From Thermoplasmatota archaeon (GTDB lineage Archaea > Thermoplasmatota > Thermoplasmata > Halarchaeoplasmatales > Halarchaeoplasmataceae), in contig JAGXLF010000009.1 in assembly GCA_018334835.1 (NCBI GenBank), forward strand, positions 1 to 36,927: a stretch of DNA of 36,927 nt, in the 5' to 3' direction. Each line of letters opens with the position of its first letter. Position 1 is the stretch's first letter. The notes under the pieces were generated by a model that saw only the letters and a list, made by a program, of their open reading frames with translations, did not search any database and was not told the origin of the DNA. Position numbers and translations under genes: made by a program. Positions 8,749 through 16,730 of this stretch are shown one piece after another.

Positions 8749-9231
8749 ATGGATATAACAACGATTGGATTGCTTGTTTTGGCTGCATCTCTATTGATAT
8801 GGTCTACGTTAAAAAATAAGAAGAAAACCAAGAAAGGTCTAGGCGTAGCTAAAAACATGTTCAAGGGGATAGCGGTACAGATAATCTCTATTTTAGCTTT
8901 GATCGGTCTCTTTTTGACTCTTGTACCCCCAGAAACGATAAGGGTATTTTTAGGTGATACTAGTGTTATCGTTTCTACATTGATATCGGCCTCTTTTGGG
9001 ACGGTCACACTTATTCCAGCCTTCGTGGCTTTTCCTCTTGCTGCTTCTCTAGTCGATGCAGGAGCACATGTGGTTTCGATGGCTGCATTTATCACAACCT
9101 TAACCATGGTCGGATTCATCACTGCCCCCATAGAGATAGAGTACTTCGGCAAGAAATTTACTCTAGTTAGAAACGTTTTAAGCTTTCTAGCAGCGATCGG
9201 TATCTCACTTGGAATGGGGTTGATACTTTGA
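8749..9231 (+). CDS. Half-size permease (ArsP_1/DUF318-like), N-terminal half; paralogue of 5244..5726
   Basis: 160 aa; LVPPETIRVFLGDTSVIVSTLISASFGTVTLIPAFVAFPLAASLVDAGAHVVSMAAFITTLTMVGFITAPIEIEYFGKKFTLVRNVLSF. Confidence 0.78.
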   Translation: MDITTIGLLVLAASLLIWSTLKNKKKTKKGLGVAKNMFKGIAVQIISILALIGLFLTLVPPETIRVFLGDTSVIVSTLISASFGTVTLIPAFVAFPLAASLVDAGAHVVSMAAFITTLTMVGFITAPIEIEYFGKKFTLVRNVLSFLAAIGISLGMGLIL

Positions 9232-9950
9232 ATTTAAAAATGATAAAAGGATGGATGAAAGATAACAAGGAGGCAACGGTCACTATATTTGCCTATCTTT
9301 GTGTTTTGATTTATTCACCTTCTTTATTTCTTGATAGTTTGAGAATAATTTCGTTTTACTTTATAGAAATGCTCGAGATTTTACCTGCTATATTCATAAT
9401 CATGGGTTTAGTAGAGGTTTGGGTTTCTAGAGAAACTATATTGGGTATATTTGGTAAAGGAGCTGGAATAAAAGGAAGATTTGCTTCGGTCTTGGTTGGT
9501 TCTTTCTCAGCTGGTCCTATCTATGCGGCATTTCCGGTATGCTACACTCTGCTAAAAAAAGGATCAGCTGTATATAATATAGTTATAATATTGAGTGCTT
9601 GGGCTGTGGTAAAGGTCCCTATGTTGATAGTTGAAGCACAATTTATGGGTCTGTCCTTCATGGGAATAAGATACATCTATACGGTACCAGCTATAATCCT
9701 TATCGGGATAATCACTGGAAAAGTGATCAGTAAGGAGTATATAGTGAAAAACTCTAATAAAGAGGGTCTCTTGGTTGAAAAGATAAATCAAGTATTACCA
9801 GGAAATAACTGTAGAGCTTGTGGATATAAATCCTGTCGATATTCAGCTGAAAAAATAGCTGAGGGAGATGAAAGCCCTAATGTATGTGTTTCTCTAGATG
9901 AAAAAGCAAAAAATAGCATAGAAGAACTCATCGAAAATTCGCTTCAATAA
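9228..9950 (+). CDS. Half-size permease, C-terminal half, fused to an RnfB-like [4Fe-4S] (PF04060-type) domain; TTG start overlapping the upstream stop (TTGA)
   Basis: Permease part parallels 5723..6262 (AGPIYAAFPVCYTLLKKGSAVYNIVIILSAWAVVKVPM); tail CRACGYKSCRYSAEKIAEGDESPNVC = C-x2-C-x4-C-x16-C. Confidence 0.8.
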   Translation: MNLKMIKGWMKDNKEATVTIFAYLCVLIYSPSLFLDSLRIISFYFIEMLEILPAIFIIMGLVEVWVSRETILGIFGKGAGIKGRFASVLVGSFSAGPIYAAFPVCYTLLKKGSAVYNIVIILSAWAVVKVPMLIVEAQFMGLSFMGIRYIYTVPAIILIGIITGKVISKEYIVKNSNKEGLLVEKINQVLPGNNCRACGYKSCRYSAEKIAEGDESPNVCVSLDEKAKNSIEELIENSLQ

Positions 9951-9962
9951 AAATCGAACGAC

Positions 9963-10586
9963 TTATTTCCTAGCACTCACAACAACGAAACTTCCCTCAT
10001 CATACCCTTTTTTGGGCTTTTCAAAACTAGCTCTATCAATACCTCCAAATAGTGTTTGGACAAAAGAGAAGTTGGAAAATTCTACCTGATTCAACAGCTG
10101 GATAACCTCTTCGACAGAGAAAAATTTAGCAGCACTATAAAAAACATTATCGTCCTTTTTCTTTTGATAGATGTATCCTAGGGGGCTTTCCTTATCGATA
10201 AAACCTATTATCACTTTACCTTTAGATTTAAGGATCCGCCCCGTTTCCTTTAGAGCCTCTGACGGATCGTCGAAAAAGCATATGGTTGTAACGATCAGAG
10301 CAAAATCAAACGATTCGTCTTTGAAAGGTAGTTTTTCCCCGATCCCTCTGATTACTCGAATTCCTCGTTCATCTGCCAATTTCAACATCTCTTTAGAGGG
10401 ATCCAAACCGAATTCTATCGATAGTGGAGTTGAGAACCTGCCGCTCCCAACACCTATCTCTATACCTTGACCTTCTTTAGGGATGAGTTCCCTAACCGCT
10501 TCTAACTCCGACTCATATAATTTCTCATGATTTTCGAACCAGCGGTCATATCTCTCATGATGCCTTTCGAAAGGACCTGTTTTCAT
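9963..10586 (-). CDS. Class I SAM-dependent methyltransferase
   Basis: IEIGVGSGRFSTPL (motif I), LPFKDESFDFALIVTTICFFDDPSEALKETGRILKSKGKVIIGF. Confidence 0.87.
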   Translation of the reverse strand: MKTGPFERHHERYDRWFENHEKLYESELEAVRELIPKEGQGIEIGVGSGRFSTPLSIEFGLDPSKEMLKLADERGIRVIRGIGEKLPFKDESFDFALIVTTICFFDDPSEALKETGRILKSKGKVIIGFIDKESPLGYIYQKKKDDNVFYSAAKFFSVEEVIQLLNQVEFSNFSFVQTLFGGIDRASFEKPKKGYDEGSFVVVSARK

Positions 10587-10632
10587 AGATTTAAGTCACC
10601 TATATCTCAGCCGCTTTTAACAATACTATCGA

Positions 10633-10848
10633 TCAAGAAACTGAAATTGCATCAACTGGACAGGCGTTTTCCGCATCTTCAACACAGTCTACATCGTCCG
10701 GAACTTCTCCTTTATTCTCCTTACCGCTCCTGTATTCTTCAACTACTGTGGACTTTGCCTCAGCGTTCAATTCAAAGACCTCGGGACAGGTCGATTCACA
10801 CGCTCCACATCCTATACACGTATCTTGGTCTATTTTCACATCTTTCAT
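10633..10848 (-). CDS. Ferredoxin (single [4Fe-4S] type)
   Basis: MKDVKIDQDTCIGCGACESTCPEVFEL...CPVDAISVS; C-x2-C-x2-C-x3-CP plus distal CP. ORF track extends to 10875. Confidence 0.88.
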   Translation of the reverse strand: MKDVKIDQDTCIGCGACESTCPEVFELNAEAKSTVVEEYRSGKENKGEVPDDVDCVEDAENACPVDAISVS

Positions 10849-10862
10849 CTTTTTCACCACCT

Positions 10863-11789
10863 CTAGGAACTCCAATCTTTGTAATTTTGTTCTCTAAGAT
10901 CGTTGATAAGACCGAGAGCGGCTTTCGCACCCTCTCCTACCGCGGCGCTGATCTGTCTAGCCCCGCCGACACAATCACCGGCAGCGTAAACCTTAGGTAC
11001 GCCAGTAAACATATTATCATCTACGGACAAAACACCGTCTTCAATAGTTATACCCAAACTACGAGCAAAATCCAGGCTTCCACTGCTACCTTCAGCTATC
11101 ATCAAACCGTCCATCTCTTGAACTTCTCCTTCTATCCTTAGACCTCTAAATTCTTCGTCTCCGACGACTTCTTCTATCTCCCCTTTCTCTACAGGTACAT
11201 CTCGATCGTTCAGCCTATCTGATAGAATTTTTGGCATATCTAGTTCTTCTCCATTGGTGTAGATCTTAATATCTTCGGTGTACTCAAATAACTCCAATGC
11301 TTCTTTACCTACGAGGTCCTCTGAACCCAAAAGACCGACCTTCTTACCTTTATACAGAGGAGCGTCACAAACAACGCAGTAACTCACACCTTTTCCTTCG
11401 AAATCTTTCATTCCCTCTATCGGGGGTTTCTTATGCTGGATGCCAGGAGAGATGATGAGGCCTTTACTCTTGAATCTTTTATCAGTTGTTTCTACCACAT
11501 AACCTTCGCCTGTAGAGTTTATCTTTGTCAACAGAGCTTTTTCTTCGATGATCTCGGCACCGAATCTTTTGGCCTGATCTGCACCTCTCCTCAACAGTTC
11601 TTTTCCAGAGACCCCTTTGGGAAATCCGAAGTAATTATCTATCTTTTCCGCCTTTTCCAACAATTTGTCCGCTTCATCAAGTATCAAAGTCTTAAGTTCA
11701 GCTCTTGCAGTATATATGGCTGCTGACAGGCCGGCAGGACCTCCTCCAATGATCACAACTTCATATTCATTTTTACTCATACTTATCAT
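10863..11789 (-). CDS. Thioredoxin reductase-like FAD protein with CxxC (CVVC) and atypical pyridine-nucleotide region
   Basis: GGGPAGLSAAIYTARA, SYCVVCDAPLYKGKKVG, VYAAGDCVGGARQISAAVGEGAKAAL; lacks the GGGxSAVEEA and HRRxxxRA motifs expected of NADPH-TrxR. Confidence 0.87.
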   Translation of the reverse strand: MISMSKNEYEVVIIGGGPAGLSAAIYTARAELKTLILDEADKLLEKAEKIDNYFGFPKGVSGKELLRRGADQAKRFGAEIIEEKALLTKINSTGEGYVVETTDKRFKSKGLIISPGIQHKKPPIEGMKDFEGKGVSYCVVCDAPLYKGKKVGLLGSEDLVGKEALELFEYTEDIKIYTNGEELDMPKILSDRLNDRDVPVEKGEIEEVVGDEEFRGLRIEGEVQEMDGLMIAEGSSGSLDFARSLGITIEDGVLSVDDNMFTGVPKVYAAGDCVGGARQISAAVGEGAKAALGLINDLREQNYKDWSS

Positions 11790-11886
11790 ACACTCCTTCT
11801 CTAATATCTTGATAAAAGCGATTGTAATCTAATAAATTTTTGTTCAAATTCATTTTCATACGGACTCTTCTTTTACCTCTCTTGAA

Positions 11887-12690
11887 CTACTGAGCCGACA
11901 AATTCAAATCTCTTATATATTCCGAAAGAGATCGACTAGAATTCTGTTTTTCTATGTCGTCCATCTTTTTCTTTATCTCTTCAAACTCTTGGTGATCGAA
12001 TTCATCCACCACTATTGGATAAAATATATCTCCTTCGTGGAAGACATGAAAATGGATCTTACCAATGATCTCCTCTATCATTTCGCTCAGATTTATCCAG
12101 TCTTCTTCTTCCCACTCTTCATTTTTATCTCGACTCTTTTCGAGCAGTCTTTTATGACTTTTTGAGATATCTTTGTGTTCGTCTTCCAATAGGTGTAAAT
12201 CGGCCATACCTCTTTTTTCATACCATAAACGAAATATCGTCTCCTCTTCTTTGAGAAAATGTTCGTTTAAATGTTTCAAAGCCATTGCTATAGTTGAGAC
12301 CTTCATTACGTCTTCAGTAGTGGATTTTTCTTTGATCTCCCGATTGATGGTATCCAGTTTATCCAATAACTTTTCGAATTTTTCATGTTCCAGTATCAGT
12401 CTTTTTATGGGGTGGTCTTTCTCCAATTCATGGATTAGGAGAGAAAAATCTTCTTGGTAAAGATCTTTAAACAATTTGCTGATTTTTGGAGAATCACCTT
12501 TTTCGAGTTTGACTCCCTTTTGGTAGAGTTCCAATGTAGCGGCATAGAAATCGAAAGATTCAGCATCTTTCAATTCCTCAAGCGCCTCTTTTTCTGTTAT
12601 ATCACCATCATCATATTTTTGAAGTACATCTACCATTTTTTTTATCTTCATCTCATGATCACATCCTTTCCCGCTGATGATCCGTCTCAT
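11887..12690 (-). CDS. DUF438 + hemerythrin (HHE) domain protein
   Basis: N-terminal DUF438-like helix bundle, then DHPIKRLILEHEKFEKLL...LNEHFLKEEETIF...HFHVFHEGDIFYP. Start may be internal (MKIKKMV). Confidence 0.83.
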   Translation of the reverse strand: MRRIISGKGCDHEMKIKKMVDVLQKYDDGDITEKEALEELKDAESFDFYAATLELYQKGVKLEKGDSPKISKLFKDLYQEDFSLLIHELEKDHPIKRLILEHEKFEKLLDKLDTINREIKEKSTTEDVMKVSTIAMALKHLNEHFLKEEETIFRLWYEKRGMADLHLLEDEHKDISKSHKRLLEKSRDKNEEWEEEDWINLSEMIEEIIGKIHFHVFHEGDIFYPIVVDEFDHQEFEEIKKKMDDIEKQNSSRSLSEYIRDLNLSAQ

Positions 12691-13393
12691 CCTCTAGTGT
12701 AAAACAACAATAACCTATCTCCTCACCTTCTGTTCTCATTTTATCCCAGTCCTCTAGTTCTTCTAGCGCAGAAGGATAAAGGATATTGTTCTCCTTGAAT
12801 ATGTGATCTCTCAGATTCAGTACAAGATAATCTATCAATTCGATGATGTTCTTTTTGTTCTCCTCCGTATCTTCGGAGAGACTCTTCAACTCCTTTTTCT
12901 TTGGCCACATCTCCTCGTGATCCATCTCCATTATATCTACCGGCCCTGTAATACCTTCTTTCACCAGTCTCGGAAAAATTACTTCTTCCTCTCTATCATG
13001 ATGCTTCTCCGCTTCCACTAAATGTTCAGCAAGATGTTCTAGTTCTTTCTTTTCGCTGTCAGTCAGGTTTCTATTCTTCAAAGCTTTACCGATCTCCTGC
13101 AATTTGTCCAGTGCTTCCAATATTTCTTCATGTTCCAAGATCAAAATTCGTATAGGATGCCCCTCCTCCAATTCATTTTTCATCTCTTCAACTTCGTCTT
13201 CTACAGCTTTCAAATGAATATCGCAGAAATTTTTGAATTCTTCTTTACCGAAATCTTCTTCCTGGACTAGTCTCTGTTCTGCTTTCGATATCTCAACTGG
13301 TGTAGCTCTTTTTATCTTTTCCAGCGCTTCCTTTTCTGAAACTTCACCTTCAGCGAGCCCCCTCAAACTTTCATAAAGTTCTTCGACACTCAT
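12659..13393 (-). CDS. DUF438 + hemerythrin (HHE) domain protein (tandem paralogue)
   Basis: MSVEELYESLRGL...GHPIRILILEHEEILEALDKL...EKHHDREEEVIFPRL...MDHEEM...LRDHIFKENNILYPSAL. Confidence 0.87.
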   Translation of the reverse strand: MSVEELYESLRGLAEGEVSEKEALEKIKRATPVEISKAEQRLVQEEDFGKEEFKNFCDIHLKAVEDEVEEMKNELEEGHPIRILILEHEEILEALDKLQEIGKALKNRNLTDSEKKELEHLAEHLVEAEKHHDREEEVIFPRLVKEGITGPVDIMEMDHEEMWPKKKELKSLSEDTEENKKNIIELIDYLVLNLRDHIFKENNILYPSALEELEDWDKMRTEGEEIGYCCFTLEDETDHQRERM

Positions 13394-13395
13394 AT

Positions 13396-13416
13396 TTATC
13401 ACTTTAATCACTATAA
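13396..13416 (-). promoter_or_regulatory. Copy 2 of the 21-bp identical leader/promoter element
   Basis: TTATCACTTTAATCACTATAA directly upstream of the DUF438-hemerythrin start; identical to 8154-8174. Confidence 0.6.
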
Positions 13417-13465
13417 TGTGGGTAAAGTATATAAACCTTGTCACCTATAGTACCTATGATGAATC

Positions 13466-14107
13466 ATGGTCGCGGGTAAAAAGAAAGGGGTAAAGCTTGA
13501 CGGTACAAAGGGTGAGATACTTGAAAATCTACTTTCTAAAAATCTCACTGCCTTAGAGCTAGCCGATATTTTATCGATAAATGAAAGCGCTGTCAGAAGA
13601 CACTTGAACAATCTCGAATCGGACGGGTTAATAGAATCCTATTTCGAGAAAGCCGATAAAGGGCGGCCTAAGAAGTACTTTACTCTTACTGATGGAGGAA
13701 AGAAAACTTTCCCTAGGCAGATCGAACTTTTGTTAGAACTTATAATTAAAAACATAAGAAAAGAGTTCGACGAAGATATCTCTTCTAGTTTGAAAGAAAA
13801 ATTGGTTAAAGATCTGATAGACCTGTTTCCAGAAGTAGATGAAGATGAAATACTGGAGAGGAAAATAGAAAAAGTGGTGGAAGGCTCGAACGAGATGGGA
13901 TTCTACACATCATATTCTGAGGAAGACGGGTCTTATCACCTCAGTTTCAGAAATTGTGCTTTTGGAGGTCTTCCAAAGGAAGAGGCAAGATGGTTATGTG
14001 AGGCCCATAAAAAAGTGATGGAAAAATTGCTAGGAGGAGTAGAACTCCAGCAGAAAAGTTCGATGGTTGAAGGTGATCATACGTGTATTCAAAAGATAAG
14101 TGATTGA
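13466..14107 (+). CDS. SufR-like winged-HTH regulator with C-terminal Cys-rich (probable Fe-S) domain
   Basis: HTH (LELADILSINESAVRRHLNNLESDGLIE, GRPKKYFTLTDGGKKTFPR) and Cys pattern NCAFGGLPKEEARWLCEAHKKVMEKLLG...GDHTC, resembling SufR. Confidence 0.75.
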   Translation: MVAGKKKGVKLDGTKGEILENLLSKNLTALELADILSINESAVRRHLNNLESDGLIESYFEKADKGRPKKYFTLTDGGKKTFPRQIELLLELIIKNIRKEFDEDISSSLKEKLVKDLIDLFPEVDEDEILERKIEKVVEGSNEMGFYTSYSEEDGSYHLSFRNCAFGGLPKEEARWLCEAHKKVMEKLLGGVELQQKSSMVEGDHTCIQKISD

Positions 14108-14108
14108 G

Positions 14109-14921
14109 ATGAAAAGAGAGATCATCAAGATAGACCATGATATCTGTGACGGTTGTGGAGAATGTGTGAAAGGCTGCCCCGAGGGAGCGCTGCAGATCAT
14201 CGATGGAAAAGCTAGACTCGTGAACGAGGTCTTTTGCGATGGACTAGGGGCTTGTATAGGAGAATGCCCTAAAGGTGCTATCGAGGTAATTAAGAGGGAA
14301 GCGGAACCTTATGACGAAAAAACGGTCGTGGAAAACATAGCAGAACAGGAAGAAAAAGTTCTAAAGGCCCATCTGGAGCATCTAAAAGAACACGGTCAGA
14401 CAGACCTACTTAAAGAAGCTGAAGAACGTCTTGAAGAATTAGGAATCGATAGCCCTGTAGAGATAAAAAAAGAAAAAGAATCTCAAGGTCATAATTGTCC
14501 AGGTTCGGCCGTTGGCCAGTGGGATAGTGAAGAGAAAAAGGAGGAAGGTCGTTTGAGTCCACGCCTCCAGCAGTGGCCCGTTCAACTGAGTCTCGTTCCT
14601 ATCCAGGCTCCGTATTTCGACGATAGCGATTTAGTCATTGCGGCGGACTGTGTACCCTTTGCCTATCCGAACTTCCATCCTGACTTTTTAAAGAACAGTT
14701 CTCTGATAATTGGATGTCCCAAGCTGGATAATGCCGAACACTACGTTGAAAAACTTACTGAGATATTCAAACAGAACGATATAAACAGCCTAAGAGTGGT
14801 ACATATGGAAGTACCGTGCTGTTTTGGATTGGAAAAAATGGTAAAAAAAGCTCTTTCAGAAGCGGGTAAGGATATACCCATAGAAGATGTAACTATATCC
14901 GTTAAAGGTAAAGAAAAATGA
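14109..14921 (+). CDS. 2x[4Fe-4S] ferredoxin-domain iron-sulfur protein with C-terminal domain
   Basis: CDGCGECVKGCPEGAL and CDGLGACIGECPKGAIEV, then a ~200-aa domain with CVPFAYPNFHPDF and CCFGLE. ORF track starts at 14100 (in-frame upstream Met). Confidence 0.85.
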   Translation: MKREIIKIDHDICDGCGECVKGCPEGALQIIDGKARLVNEVFCDGLGACIGECPKGAIEVIKREAEPYDEKTVVENIAEQEEKVLKAHLEHLKEHGQTDLLKEAEERLEELGIDSPVEIKKEKESQGHNCPGSAVGQWDSEEKKEEGRLSPRLQQWPVQLSLVPIQAPYFDDSDLVIAADCVPFAYPNFHPDFLKNSSLIIGCPKLDNAEHYVEKLTEIFKQNDINSLRVVHMEVPCCFGLEKMVKKALSEAGKDIPIEDVTISVKGKEK

Positions 14922-14922
14922 G

Positions 14923-15246
14923 GTGGAAGATTTGGAAATAATAGATTTGAATGAGATAAAGCCAGATGAAGAAAAGTTCAGCCCGAATATATTGATACAA
15001 CAGGATGAAGTCGAGGTGGTTTTACTGACTTTCAGTCCAGGTCAAGGTCTTAAAGAACACACGACTCCTGTCGACGTGTTCTTCTATGTGGTTGAAGGGA
15101 CCGCTGAGATACAGGTTGGAGATGAGATAAAACAGGTCGACGAGAAAAGCATAGTTTTGAGTCCCAAAGATATCCCCCATAATGTAAAGAACACCTCCGA
15201 TGAAGATGCAAAGATCCTGGTAGTAAAAACGCCCAAACCCAGATGA
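14923..15246 (+). CDS. Cupin-domain protein
   Basis: TFSPGQGLKEHTTPVDVFFYVVEGTAEIQVGDEIKQVDEKSIVLSPKDIPHNVKNTSDEDAKILVVKTPKPR. Confidence 0.88.
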   Translation: MEDLEIIDLNEIKPDEEKFSPNILIQQDEVEVVLLTFSPGQGLKEHTTPVDVFFYVVEGTAEIQVGDEIKQVDEKSIVLSPKDIPHNVKNTSDEDAKILVVKTPKPR

Positions 15247-15427
15247 GGTGATCAATCCCTTTTCATTGAGTCCTTCTTAACCACTAGTAAAAGTATAGGT
15301 GTCTTTAAAAGCTGAAGTCGGGATTTGAGCTTAAGTAAAAGATGTGACTAAACTTTGAAAGCCCATTTCCTGATAGGGGTTAGTGGTTATAAAAATTATA
15401 AAAAAGAAGTGAGAAAGTGGTTTCCTT

Positions 15428-16603
15428 TTACTTCCCAGTTATATTTTGTCGTTTCTTATGGTAAAATGTTACGCAGATAATCACTGCCAATAGCAGGGAT
15501 GATGACGTAAAGCCAGGGATATTTATTTCCGGTGCCTCTACATCGTCTTCTACTGGATACGCATGTTTGACCTGTTCCTCTCTAGATAAATCCTGCAGGA
15601 TAGGGTATCCATCCTTATCAGCATCCACATCATCCTTTTCCACTGTCTCCCAAATAGCTTCGAAATCAAAGCTATCCATATTGTTTGGTGCGGCTTCTCC
15701 TGTCATCTCGTTGGTCTTAAGAGGCGTCCCTGGTCCGAGTTCACCATCGCTTGTATCTATTTCAGCAGTTCCGTTATCCCAATAAGAGTCTAACACCAAA
15801 CCATCGTTCCATCCTACGAGTCCGCCTTCTATTTGGCCGCCCACACCACCAGATGAATAGGATGTAGTGATTGTGCCTTTATCATTTTTTCCAACAAGTC
15901 CGCCTATCCAAAAGTATCCGCTCACTCCAGCGTTTGTATACGAGTTCTCCACGGTAGCTAGAGAGCCAGAATTGTGTCCAACGAGTCCACCTGCATTGCT
16001 GCCTCCACTAACTTTACCGGCTACAAACGATTTTGACACCGTGCCATTATTGTTCGCTCCCACGAGTCCGCCTATATGATAACTTTTCCCACTCACGTTA
16101 CCGACTGTAAACGATTTTGATACCGTGCCACCATAGTTCGTTCCTACTAATCCGCCTACACTTATTTTTCCCTTTACGTGGACATCTAAGAGTCCCAATT
16201 CGGTAACTTCTGATCCGTTTTCGATAGATCCAAAAAGCCCCACATGACTTGTTTCATTTCGGTCTATGTAAAGATCGCTTATCTTATACCCGTTCCCGTA
16301 GAAAGTGCCTGCAAAATTTTCTATCGGGTTCCAACCATCCTGAGTATCGACTAATTGATTGTAACCTGAAGTATCTTCATCCAGGTCTGCCATCAAAACG
16401 TAGACTCCACCTAAATCGTTTCTTACATCATCTAAGTCATTCCAGTCATTGACTTCTTGTGCAACTTGAGTTTCAATTTTTTCCTTTTCTTCTGCTGCAC
16501 TGACTCCGACCGCTACGATCAAGGCGTTCAACAAAAACAGACTTGTAATCACTAAAGTTAACAGTTTTCTATTCATTTTATCTTCCCTATCGAGTTTATC
16601 CAT
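15428..16603 (-). CDS. Secreted/surface GLUG-repeat protein with PGF-CTERM-like anchor
   Basis: N-terminal signal (LLTLVITSLFLLNALIVAVGVSA), repeated GGLVGxNxGGTVSKSFxxGxVSG units, C-terminus INIPGFTSSSLLLAVIICVTFYHKKRQ. Confidence 0.82.
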   Translation of the reverse strand: MDKLDREDKMNRKLLTLVITSLFLLNALIVAVGVSAAEEKEKIETQVAQEVNDWNDLDDVRNDLGGVYVLMADLDEDTSGYNQLVDTQDGWNPIENFAGTFYGNGYKISDLYIDRNETSHVGLFGSIENGSEVTELGLLDVHVKGKISVGGLVGTNYGGTVSKSFTVGNVSGKSYHIGGLVGANNNGTVSKSFVAGKVSGGSNAGGLVGHNSGSLATVENSYTNAGVSGYFWIGGLVGKNDKGTITTSYSSGGVGGQIEGGLVGWNDGLVLDSYWDNGTAEIDTSDGELGPGTPLKTNEMTGEAAPNNMDSFDFEAIWETVEKDDVDADKDGYPILQDLSREEQVKHAYPVEDDVEAPEINIPGFTSSSLLLAVIICVTFYHKKRQNITGK

Positions 16604-16730
16604 TATCTTTTAACCTCCTCTAAATTTATTTGCGATAAAAGGTTATAGATTTAGGATATATATATAACAATACTATGGCAATTTTTATGTAGTTAAAAAT
16701 AAGAGAATGATATTTTTAGCTATTCGATTA

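Noticed and set aside
10527-11141. 204-aa + strand ORF
   Set aside because: Antisense to well-supported ferredoxin and thioredoxin-reductase genes; low-complexity composition typical of complement-strand ORFs.
15867-16079. Short direct repeats as a possible CRISPR array or tandem DNA repeat
   Set aside because: They are the GLUG protein repeats of the minus-strand gene; degenerate at DNA level with no regular spacers.
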